Shown: positions 16,585 through 24,338 of the stretch, in pieces
Position numbering within the stretch: position 1 is the stretch's first letter
Layout of the letters: every line of letters starts with the position of its first letter
Source: Clostridium luticellarii
Lineage (GTDB): Bacteria > Bacillota > Clostridia > Clostridiales > Clostridiaceae
Reading direction: 5' to 3'
NCBI RefSeq assembly: GCF_002995845.1
Contig: NZ_PVXP01000011.1
Location: 1-64,000 of the forward strand
Length of the DNA stretch: 64,000 bases
The notes under the pieces: generated by a model
Database searches by the model: none
Told to the model about the DNA's origin: nothing
Seen by the model: only the letters and a program-made list of their open reading frames with translations
Position numbers and translations under genes: made by a program

Positions 16585-17883
16585 TTGAAATTCAAAAAAC
16601 TTATGGGACTAATATTATCAGCGGTAATGTTAGTCCCCTCTACTGTTTTCGCCAGCTCTACATACAGTCTTTCTCAAAAAAGAATTTTTGGGAAAGACAG
16701 ATATGAAACCTCTGCTCTTATAAGCAAGAGCCAATGGCAGACTTCTTCAAATGTACTGATATGCAGCGGCGAAAATTTTCCAGATGCACTATGTGCTGCA
16801 CCATTGGCCAGAAAATACGATGCACCTATTCTTCTCACAAGCAAAAATGGATTAAGCGAAAGCACAAAAGAGGAGCTGTTAAGGTTAAATTCAAATAATA
16901 TAACCATCATAGGTGGAACTGGAGTAGTTCCGGATACAATTGTATCTCAAATAAGGACCATTCTTCCGCAAGTAAAAGATATAAGCAGATTAGGCGGTCT
17001 TACAAGATATGATACATCAAAATTAATTGCAGATAAAGTTGGAAAAAATTCTTCCATAGTACTCGTTTCTGGAAAAATTCCTGCTGATGCCCTTTCCATA
17101 AGCTCTATAGCTGCATACAAAAATATGCCTATTTTATTAGCAGATGAAAAAGACAAGCTTATTGAATATTCTAAAGACAATAATGTAGATAAAGCCTATA
17201 TTATTGGTGGTGAAACTATTTTGCCAAAAGATATAGAAGATATTTTTTCAAGTACGGAGAGAATATATGGAAAGGATCGCTATGAAAGCAATCAAAAAAT
17301 ACTGGATAAATTCAAAGGTGATATGAACTTCAACAGTGTATATTTAACATGTGCCCAATATAACGGTGAAGATCAATTTGCGGATGCTCTTTCCATTTCT
17401 GCTCCGGCCTCCAGAAATTGTAATCCGATAGTTCTTGTAAACAGCAGTATAGATGATAAAACAAAAGCCATTATAAAATCAAATGTAAATAAAAACAGCA
17501 GTATAATTGCAATCGGTGGAACTCTACTGGTATCCGACCGTATAGTGAACAGCCTTGTTGATTTAAATTTAAAATCTTCTGATGAAAATCACAGTTCATA
17601 CGGATCCGGTGATTCTGGAAATTCCTCTTCAAAATCACAGTACACTGTATACAAGGAGTTGTCTTTTCCCGGGGCATTTACCTACGATTTTAGGGTTAAA
17701 TCCAGTGATGGCACAGAATTAAAAGGTTATGACCTTTTATATGATGGAACAGTTATCGCCTCCGACCAGGATGAAGACGGTCTTGTAAGGCCGCTTTCCA
17801 TCTTCTTTGGAGACGACACCGATAAATCCAAATTCAAAATTCAAAAAAGCGGAAAATCAATTGAGTTTACAGGTTTAATTTAA
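16585..17883 (+). CDS. Secreted cell-wall-binding protein, three CWB2 repeats
   Basis: 432-residue surface protein starting at TTG behind GGGGGGATC. A signal peptide (residues 1-23, ending VFAS) is followed by three CWB2 (PF04122) repeats, each opening with the typical pattern: RIFGKDRYETS (about 33), SRLGGLTRYDTS (about 132) and RIYGKDRYESN (about 228). This trio anchors proteins to anionic wall polymers in clostridia. After a Ser/Gly-rich linker (about 333-350) comes a ~80-residue C-terminal domain of unknown type (TYDFRVKSSDGTELKGYDLLYDGT). A Fur box lies in the 5' leader and a second secreted gene follows 15 bases later. Role unknown; iron acquisition or surface remodelling under iron limitation is inference. 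Confidence 0.88.
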   Translation: MKFKKLMGLILSAVMLVPSTVFASSTYSLSQKRIFGKDRYETSALISKSQWQTSSNVLICSGENFPDALCAAPLARKYDAPILLTSKNGLSESTKEELLRLNSNNITIIGGTGVVPDTIVSQIRTILPQVKDISRLGGLTRYDTSKLIADKVGKNSSIVLVSGKIPADALSISSIAAYKNMPILLADEKDKLIEYSKDNNVDKAYIIGGETILPKDIEDIFSSTERIYGKDRYESNQKILDKFKGDMNFNSVYLTCAQYNGEDQFADALSISAPASRNCNPIVLVNSSIDDKTKAIIKSNVNKNSSIIAIGGTLLVSDRIVNSLVDLNLKSSDENHSSYGSGDSGNSSSKSQYTVYKELSFPGAFTYDFRVKSSDGTELKGYDLLYDGTVIASDQDEDGLVRPLSIFFGDDTDKSKFKIQKSGKSIEFTGLI

Positions 17884-17898
17884 AGGGAGGTCCAAAAA

Positions 17899-19626
17899 AT
17901 GCTAAAAAACAAAACTATATTTTCAATTATACTTTCTTCTGCCGTGATTTTGGCAAGCGGAAATTATGCTCTGGCAGAAAGCATCGAAAATCTACCTAAT
18001 ATATCCGACAATACCCTGGCTATCGGCCGGAATCTATTTAAATTGGACAATGTGGATAACTCTGTTTACAACTTAAATACTTTTGTAGAAGCTTCAAAAA
18101 CGGTGGATGAAAATAACGGAATCTATTATAAATACAATGGCAGGTGGTTTACGGGAAAAGACATTGAAAGCTTCAGCAATTTAAAAAAAGGTACTCCTTT
18201 AGATAGCATTCCCAATGATATACTGGAAATAAATGGTGAAGATTCGGACAAGTATAAACTTAATAATTTTTCCTTTGATTGGTATCAAGATGGTGACTAT
18301 TCCCACGACAGTGATGGAGATAATGAATCCATAGAACAGTTTGCAGTAAATTTCAACCAGCAGATAAATGGAAGTAAAGGTACTTTGAAAATCATAGTTC
18401 CAGACAATACAAAAAAAGATCCTTATGGTGCTGACAAATTAGGTGAAATCACTGTTAACCTGGATGGCTCTTCAAAGCCAAAAGCTTTTTCAAATATAGA
18501 AGGAGGAGAACCTGTAACTTGCTTCATGGTAAAAAGCAACGGAAATATAGATAAGCTATACCTTGAACTGACAGAAGATTGGACAAGAATTCTCAACACA
18601 GAAAAAACAGGTATAAATTACTATGACAGCAGAGTAAAAGGATTAAAGTTAGCTGCTGAAAACCTTGAAGACCCTGATGGAAACAAAATAGTTAATTCAG
18701 ATGGATCCACGGAAATATCTGCCAAGCATACCATCCAGCTTGCAAAAGATACTCAAAAGCCCCAAGTTGTACTTCAAAAACCCATATACACTTATATAGG
18801 CGAGAATGGTTTTCAACCAGCCGGAAACACAAGAGTTGTATTTAACGAACCCACCCAAATATTCACTCAGGATATGGCGGATTCACTGGATAAGAATTCT
18901 TCAAATTTGCCCGGAATTGTAAGCTATAATCCTTTGACACCCAGCCAGCAGCAGCTTAAAGAATATAAATATGGCCTTCCCCTATTCTCTGCAGAATATT
19001 ACAAAATCGATAAAAACGGGAACAATATTATGGATGAAGAAGGCAATCCTATAATCATAAAGGGAGAATATGGTTTAATGGGAGATATATTGGGCAGTAA
19101 CAACAGCAGTACCGACAACGGCGATAAAATTGCTTTTAGGATAAATGATATCCCTTTCAAATATGACTTTGATCCCCAAAATGACGGAATTACCAGGTTC
19201 AGGGATTTCGGTTCCTTTCTGGTGAAGCCTGAAAGCACTCTTACGGAGGGAACATGGAAGCTGGTAATAAAAAACATGACAGATGAATCCGGAAACATAA
19301 TGGATGATTATGTATCAGATCCCATTGAAGTTAAACCATATTTCACTATAGAAGAACTCACAAAAGATCACATAAAAGTTCACTTTACAGATCCCTTTAC
19401 AAAGAACACTGTTTTTGGTAACAGAGTTATCGTGCTTGTTTACAAAGATGACAAAATGCTCGGGTTTACCTATCTTGAAAATCTCCAGGAAGGTCAAACA
19501 GAAGCAGAGGCAGATTTTAAGACTCCATTGGAAGATACGAATTTAAAGGGAGCTTACAACATAAACAATTTAGAATATACTATACCAGAAACCCAATCCA
19601 GTGACAGTACGGACACAGAGCAATAA
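17899..19626 (+). CDS. Secreted protein of unknown function, partner of the CWB2 protein
   Basis: 575 residues with a clear signal peptide (hydrophobic IFSIILSSAVILASGNYALA, then ES). I do not recognise a family. The mature protein is rich in Asp, Asn and Lys, with Asp-rich loops such as DGDYSHDSDGDNESIEQ (about 134-150) that look like Ca2+-binding loops. The C-terminal part (about 295-555) includes RVVFNEPTQIFTQDM and ITVNLDGSSKP-like strands suggestive of beta-sandwich (Ig/bacterial surface) domains. No CWB2, LPXTG or transmembrane anchor is seen, so it may be retained by the upstream CWB2 protein. GGGAGGTCC precedes the ATG. Confidence 0.78.
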   Translation: MLKNKTIFSIILSSAVILASGNYALAESIENLPNISDNTLAIGRNLFKLDNVDNSVYNLNTFVEASKTVDENNGIYYKYNGRWFTGKDIESFSNLKKGTPLDSIPNDILEINGEDSDKYKLNNFSFDWYQDGDYSHDSDGDNESIEQFAVNFNQQINGSKGTLKIIVPDNTKKDPYGADKLGEITVNLDGSSKPKAFSNIEGGEPVTCFMVKSNGNIDKLYLELTEDWTRILNTEKTGINYYDSRVKGLKLAAENLEDPDGNKIVNSDGSTEISAKHTIQLAKDTQKPQVVLQKPIYTYIGENGFQPAGNTRVVFNEPTQIFTQDMADSLDKNSSNLPGIVSYNPLTPSQQQLKEYKYGLPLFSAEYYKIDKNGNNIMDEEGNPIIIKGEYGLMGDILGSNNSSTDNGDKIAFRINDIPFKYDFDPQNDGITRFRDFGSFLVKPESTLTEGTWKLVIKNMTDESGNIMDDYVSDPIEVKPYFTIEELTKDHIKVHFTDPFTKNTVFGNRVIVLVYKDDKMLGFTYLENLQEGQTEAEADFKTPLEDTNLKGAYNINNLEYTIPETQSSDSTDTEQ

Positions 19627-19660
19627 ATTTCAACAACCCATCAGTTATGAAATTTTTCAG

Positions 19661-19683
19661 CGGTCATCAGAATAAGATGGCCG
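19661..19683 (+). terminator. Terminator of the CWB2 operon
   Basis: CGGTCATC (19661-19668) pairs with GATGGCCG (19676-19683), 8 bp with one G-T pair and a 7-base loop, followed by TTTCTCATTTG. Confidence 0.75.
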
Positions 19684-19724
19684 TTTCTCATTTGCTTATA
19701 TAAGCTATTTTATAATGCATCTAC

Positions 19725-19753
19725 TTGACAATGCATAGTAGCTGAAGTATATT
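19725..19753 (+). promoter_or_regulatory. Promoter of the padR operon
   Basis: TTGACA (19725-19730) and TATATT (19748-19753) with a 17-base spacer; a TATAAT five bases further gives an alternative -10 at poor spacing. Confidence 0.6.
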
Positions 19754-19787
19754 ATAATTACACTATTATATAATGCAAAGTAGGTGA
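19731..19787 (+). promoter_or_regulatory. Direct repeats, candidate PadR operator
   Basis: ATGCATAGTAGCTGA (19731-19745) and ATGCAAAGTAGGTGA (19773-19787) agree at 13 of 15 bases. A related ATGCATCTACTTGA lies at 19715-19728. One copy sits between -35 and -10, the other over the ribosome site, as expected for autorepression. Confidence 0.5.
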
Positions 19788-19791
19788 CTAT

Positions 19792-20112
19792 ATGTCCAAT
19801 ATTACTCAAATGCTCAAAGGGCTCCTGGAAGGATGTATTTTGAAAATAGTGAGCAGCAGTGAAACCTATGGATATGAAATATGCGAGAAGCTCCTAAATT
19901 ACGGATTTCAAGGAATTTCAGAAGGAAGCGTATATCCCATATTAATAAGACTTGAAAAGAAAAAACTTCTTTACTCCACTATGAAAAAATCTCCGCTGGG
20001 ACCTATGAGGAAGTATTATTATCTTACTGAAGAAGGTATTAAAGAATTAAAATGGTTTATACTGTCCTGGGAAAAAATCAAACAAAACATCGACAATGTA
20101 TTGGAGGGATAA
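19792..20112 (+). CDS. PadR-family transcriptional regulator
   Basis: 106-residue winged-helix repressor. It begins MSNITQMLKGLLEGCILKIVSSSETYGYEIC and continues with GISEGSVYPILIRLEKKKLLYS and the wing GPMRKYYYLTEEGIKEL, the PadR hallmark. It is the short PadR-s1 form with a single C-terminal helix. It leads an operon with a DUF1048 membrane protein (3 bases later) and a YidC homologue. PadR proteins of this type often control envelope-stress or drug-export genes; here the downstream insertase is the evident target. Confidence 0.93.
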   Translation: MSNITQMLKGLLEGCILKIVSSSETYGYEICEKLLNYGFQGISEGSVYPILIRLEKKKLLYSTMKKSPLGPMRKYYYLTEEGIKELKWFILSWEKIKQNIDNVLEG

Positions 20113-20114
20113 TT

Positions 20115-20816
20115 ATGTTTTTGGAATGGAAATTTAAACGAATAAGACTAAAGGAGCAAAAAAAATTAAACAGCAGCAATTTGTATCTGTACAAAAGTAT
20201 GACTGTTTACATACAGAACAGTCATTTAAGTTTATTTGAAAAGGAGGATATCCTTCAGCAAATAATGGATATGATGCTTCAGGCACAACTTGAAGGCAGG
20301 ACTGTAGATTTGATTGTAGGTGAGGACTACAAATCATTTTGTGAATCCATTATCAGAGAATACAGCAGCAGTAAAAACAGCATCTACAATTTACTAAACT
20401 ACATCCAGAAAACTTTTTTATGGACCATACTTATTTCATTATCCATTATGCTTCTTGAAGGCATATTAAGCTACCCTTCTATCTTTGCAATCAACATAAA
20501 CCAGCTTGTACTGGCAGGTGTCATCTCGCTTATCATCATACCTGCAGCAAAAAAAGAAAGGCAGAAAACTTCAGCCATATTCTATATTCCCCAAAGATTT
20601 TACAGTATAAACAAAGGATTAACCAAATCATCCTGGTATGCATTTTTTTCAGCATTATCTCTTTTGGTATTATTGAATCTTATATTTGAGAAAACAATGG
20701 GCAGTGAAATTCTGACTAATCCCATAGCTTTAAACAAAATAATTCCCTATACAGCAGTACTGTTTCTGATGATTATATCTATTGAAATCTACAAGAGAAT
20801 TTACAACAGATTGTAA
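20115..20816 (+). CDS. DUF1048/HAAS-type membrane protein
   Basis: 233 residues from ATG 20115, directly behind GGAGGG. The cytoplasmic N-terminal ~95 residues are helical (YKSMTVYIQNSHLSLFEKEDILQQIMDMMLQAQLEGRTVDLIVGEDYKSFCESII) and match the DUF1048/HAAS pattern usually found beside PadR regulators. Four hydrophobic segments follow (about 103-125, 132-148, 178-198 and 210-228). It is thought to act with PadR at the membrane, but no function is proven. Confidence 0.8.
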   Translation: MFLEWKFKRIRLKEQKKLNSSNLYLYKSMTVYIQNSHLSLFEKEDILQQIMDMMLQAQLEGRTVDLIVGEDYKSFCESIIREYSSSKNSIYNLLNYIQKTFLWTILISLSIMLLEGILSYPSIFAININQLVLAGVISLIIIPAAKKERQKTSAIFYIPQRFYSINKGLTKSSWYAFFSALSLLVLLNLIFEKTMGSEILTNPIALNKIIPYTAVLFLMIISIEIYKRIYNRL

Positions 20817-20831
20817 AAAGGAGAAATTGCC

Positions 20832-21473
20832 ATGAGTATGATTTTCAATATACTGAATACTTTCCTCAACTACCTCTTCAACCTGACCGGAGATTGGGGA
20901 ATTGCAATAATTATATTGACAATAGCAGTTAGACTTCTGCTGCTTCCCCTGTCTATAAAGCAGAGAATAAGCATGGGACAGCAGCAGGTATTATCTGAAA
21001 AAATAACTGCCCTAAAAAAGAAATACAAGAACAACAAGAAAAAGCTGAAAATAGAAATGCAAAAGTATTATAGACAAAGTACAAATGGCATGCTGGGATG
21101 CTTTGTAAGCCTTCTGCAGCTACCTGTAATATCATCACTGTATTTTGTCATTATAAACATGCCTGCAAATGTAGGCACAGTGATAATACCGTGGATATCC
21201 AGCCTCAAAGTACCAGATAAGTATTTCATAATTCCCGCAATATATATGCTTGTATCACTGAGTCCCAATTTACTGCCATATATAAAATACTTTAAAACAG
21301 TTGGACTGGCAAAAATGACTAAATCAAACTTTATATTCATAGGTATTTTCAGTATATTTATTACAATCAAAGCCCCTGTTGCCATAGGATTGTACTTCAT
21401 AACCACCAGTTTATTTTCACTATTTGAAGAAATAGGCTATAGGTTGTACAGGAGGAATATTTCCCTCAATTAA
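20832..21473 (+). CDS. yidC: YidC/Oxa1-family membrane protein insertase
   Basis: 213-residue YidC core: GDWGIAIIILTIAVRLLLLPLSIKQ (TM with the following charged hairpin), the coiled-coil KITALKKKYKNNKKKLKIEMQKYYRQ, then GMLGCFVSLLQLPVISSLYFVI and two to three more helices. The hydrophilic-groove Arg (IAVRLLLLP) is kept. It lacks the lipoprotein signal of the housekeeping Gram-positive YidC and is not next to rnpA/rpmH, so it is a second, inducible insertase. Its place behind PadR suggests expression on envelope stress. Confidence 0.9.
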   Translation: MSMIFNILNTFLNYLFNLTGDWGIAIIILTIAVRLLLLPLSIKQRISMGQQQVLSEKITALKKKYKNNKKKLKIEMQKYYRQSTNGMLGCFVSLLQLPVISSLYFVIINMPANVGTVIIPWISSLKVPDKYFIIPAIYMLVSLSPNLLPYIKYFKTVGLAKMTKSNFIFIGIFSIFITIKAPVAIGLYFITTSLFSLFEEIGYRLYRRNISLN

Positions 21474-21540
21474 AAGCTCAGAGTGCAGTACCAATTTGAT
21501 ATTTGCACTTTGAGCTTTATATTTGCACTTTGAGCTTTAT
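21472..21540 (+). terminator. Terminator with a duplicated 3' arm
   Basis: AAAGCTCAGAGTGCA (about 21473-21487) can pair with TGCACTTTGAGCTTT in either of two tandem 20-base copies, 21501-21520 and 21521-21540 (ATTTGCACTTTGAGCTTTAT). The duplication allows two alternative hairpins. Confidence 0.7.
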
Positions 21541-21570
21541 AGCTGAATATAATTGAACTGTTTTCGAATA

Positions 21571-22731
21571 CTATTTTAAGAACAGGAGTTCTTCACTTCT
21601 TGCTTCTAATCTATCAGCATTATTGGCTAAATTCAAAACAAAATTTACAATATTTCCTGCAGCATCTGGATTGGCATAAGTTCTCTGAAATCTTCTTATT
21701 TTATTAAGTTTTTGTAAATTATTCTCAGTCAATTCACTGATTACATCTTTTATTTTTCCTGTATCCCTGCATATTACCCCAAGATTATGTTTTTCAACAA
21801 AATTGGGATTTTCCTCTTCCTGTCCAGGTAAAGCACCCGTTATTACCAAAGGTACATTGCAGGCTATTGCTTCCATAATCACATTTGGACTTCCTCTTGT
21901 AAAAGCAATATCAGAACACTCCATCAAATCCTGTACATTCTTTGTAAAACCGTATATTTCAACCCGATTTCCGTATTTTGTACCCAATGACTTTTCCAGC
22001 TTATTTTTAAGCACTTTATTTCTTCCTGCCACAATCTTAACAGTACAATCGAAATTATTGAGCAGAATTTCGGCGATCTTTTTCATATTTCCCACGCCTT
22101 CCCCTCCGCTCATTATCATACACTTTAAAGTGCTATCACTACTCAATCTTTTATTATCACCAGCTTCATAGGTATGATCATAAAATCTGGAACGAACCGG
22201 GAAACCTAAAACCTTTATTTTTTCTTCAGGAACCCCAAATTCTATGCATTTATCCTTGGCCTCCGTAGTAGGGCTTATGATATAGTCAACCCTTGAATCC
22301 GCCCATAAAGGTGATATAGTTACCAAATCAGCTATTAATGTAACAAATGGTATTTTAATATGGTATTTTTTTAATATATTCACAATGGAACCATTGAAAT
22401 TAGGATGTAATGATAAGATTACATCTGGTTTTGTATTCCTCAATAATTCCAAAAATCTATCTTTTATTTTCAATTCGATGATTTCATTGATGAGATATGG
22501 TTTAACAGATGATATATCCCATATAAGTTCCCATAGACTTTCTGACTTTCTAGTTATAGGACCATATGCCTTGGCTACATTCAGTAAAGTAGTTCCACCC
22601 AGAGAAAATCCATCTACAATATGAACTTCAACATTTGGGTTGTTTGAAAATTTTTCACATAGGGACTCAGCTATACTTTTATGGCCATGTCCAGTGAAAT
22701 TAGATGAGATAACAAGTATACTATTAATCAT
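21571..22731 (-). CDS. MGDG-synthase/MurG-like glycosyltransferase
   Basis: GT28-type glycosyltransferase of the 1,2-diacylglycerol glucosyltransferase group. The N-terminal acceptor domain opens SILVISSNFTGHGHKSIAESL and holds PDVILSLHPNFNGSIVNILK and FVTLIADLVTISPLWADSRVDYIISP. The C-terminal UDP-sugar domain holds MIMSGGEGVGNMKKIAEIL and DIAFTRGSPNVIMEAIACNVPLVITGALPGQEEEN. It probably transfers a sugar to a membrane lipid. The ATG at 22731 is used, 7 bases after AAAGGA; the TTG two codons earlier is too close. It is a single gene. Confidence 0.85.
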   Translation of the reverse strand: MINSILVISSNFTGHGHKSIAESLCEKFSNNPNVEVHIVDGFSLGGTTLLNVAKAYGPITRKSESLWELIWDISSVKPYLINEIIELKIKDRFLELLRNTKPDVILSLHPNFNGSIVNILKKYHIKIPFVTLIADLVTISPLWADSRVDYIISPTTEAKDKCIEFGVPEEKIKVLGFPVRSRFYDHTYEAGDNKRLSSDSTLKCMIMSGGEGVGNMKKIAEILLNNFDCTVKIVAGRNKVLKNKLEKSLGTKYGNRVEIYGFTKNVQDLMECSDIAFTRGSPNVIMEAIACNVPLVITGALPGQEEENPNFVEKHNLGVICRDTGKIKDVISELTENNLQKLNKIRRFQRTYANPDAAGNIVNFVLNLANNADRLEARSEELLFLK

Positions 22732-22934
22732 AATCAATTCCTTTCTTAAAATAGATTATAACACCGACATCAAAATAATACCATAATAAAATTTATCAAT
22801 ACGCATCTATTTTATTTTACATAATTAGTTCTACATTAATGTTAAAACTTAATTAAATTTATATTAAATTTAAATATTAAATTTAAAAATAGATTACAAT
22901 AAATAAGAATAAAATAAAGGAGTCTTGCATATTC

Positions 22935-24338
22935 ATGAACACAAACAATATAAAAATGATCTACACAATTTTTATTTTCACAGCTTTAGCAGCTTTTGAC
23001 AATATTATAATAGGACTGTTTCCCCCGCTTTTTTCTTCCATAGCCAAAGATATGAATGTACCTATATCTTCACTGGGAATCATTTCTGCAGTTAACATCC
23101 TGGTTACATCCTTTTCATCCATTTTATGGGGTTATCTGGCAGGTAAATTCAATAGAAAACTTCTTATTATCATAGGTACCATCATATGGTCATTATTCGT
23201 ACTGCTCACATCACACTGCAGCAGTTATGCACAATTTTTCATTTTTCAAGTTTTTACAGGTATAGGCCTGGGCTGTATAGCATCAATTGGATTCAGTATC
23301 CTCACTGATTATATTCCAAATAAATACAGAGGTATGATGCTCAGCCTATGGGGAATGGCTCAGGGATTTGGAGGAATATCAGGCTCTTTGATGGCCTCAC
23401 TTATGGCGTCTTTTACAAGCTGGAGAGAGCCTTTTGAAATTGTGGGCATTATAGGCTTTTTTCTAATTATATTGTATTTCTTTATAAAGGAACCTGTCAT
23501 GGGAGAATCGGAACCTGAGGTACAGAAACTTATCAGCGAAGGGCATGAATACAATTACAATATTGAATTTAACCATCTCCCCAATATAATATTGAAGAAA
23601 AGTGACATGTTGTTGTTTTTACAGGCATTTTTTATGAACATAACAATTGGAACTCTCATATGGATGCCTACCTTGTATATCTCAAAAATTGAGCAGTATG
23701 GCTACAGCCCAAAGGTTTCAATTATTGCCGCTGGATATCTTTTTGCCCTATTTCAAATAGGTGGTCTAATATCCCCACTATTCGGCCATATAGGTGACAT
23801 TCTCCAAAAAAAAACATACAAGGGAAGAGCTATCCTCACCTCATATATTATATTTGCCATGATACCTTTTTACATAGCAGTGTTTGTACTTCCTGTAAAA
23901 AGCCTCGTGCTTCCGCAAAATAATGATCCGCTGTTAATACTAATATATCTATTAAAAGAAGTAATAGTAAATCCCTGGATATTCATGCTGTTCATCTTCT
24001 CTTTCTTCGCAAGTGCACTGCAATCTGCCAATACACCAAACTGGCTTGCTTTGATAACAGATGTCAATCTTCCGGAACACAGAGGAACTGCTTTCAGCAT
24101 AGCCAATCTGGCCAATGGACTTGGGAGAACTATAGGAAACGCAGGAGTTGGAATCCTAATTTCCACCATATTTGTACATATAAGAGAACCTAAAAATTAC
24201 ATAATCACTCTTTGTTTATTTCAGGTATCCTTAATCCCCTCAGCATTGATTTATATGAAGATGGCTAAGAACAATGTAAAAGATATAAAGGAAGTTAAAG
24301 AAACATTGTTCAAACGTGCCAAGGGTTCAGCTATGTGA
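22935..24338 (+). CDS. MFS transporter
   Basis: 467-residue, twelve-helix major facilitator protein with the loop 2-3 motif GYLAGKFNRKLLIIIG, RYRG-like PNKYRGMMLSLWGMAQG, and a second-half repeat RGTAFSIANLANGLGRTIGNAG. It has a cytoplasmic loop of about 30 residues between helices 6 and 7 (EPVMGESEPEVQK...). The general type resembles spinster/sugar-phosphate-like MFS; the substrate cannot be read. The ribosome site AAGGAGTC precedes the ATG. Its stop directly abuts the stop of the convergent chemoreceptor, with no base between. Confidence 0.88.
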   Translation: MNTNNIKMIYTIFIFTALAAFDNIIIGLFPPLFSSIAKDMNVPISSLGIISAVNILVTSFSSILWGYLAGKFNRKLLIIIGTIIWSLFVLLTSHCSSYAQFFIFQVFTGIGLGCIASIGFSILTDYIPNKYRGMMLSLWGMAQGFGGISGSLMASLMASFTSWREPFEIVGIIGFFLIILYFFIKEPVMGESEPEVQKLISEGHEYNYNIEFNHLPNIILKKSDMLLFLQAFFMNITIGTLIWMPTLYISKIEQYGYSPKVSIIAAGYLFALFQIGGLISPLFGHIGDILQKKTYKGRAILTSYIIFAMIPFYIAVFVLPVKSLVLPQNNDPLLILIYLLKEVIVNPWIFMLFIFSFFASALQSANTPNWLALITDVNLPEHRGTAFSIANLANGLGRTIGNAGVGILISTIFVHIREPKNYIITLCLFQVSLIPSALIYMKMAKNNVKDIKEVKETLFKRAKGSAM

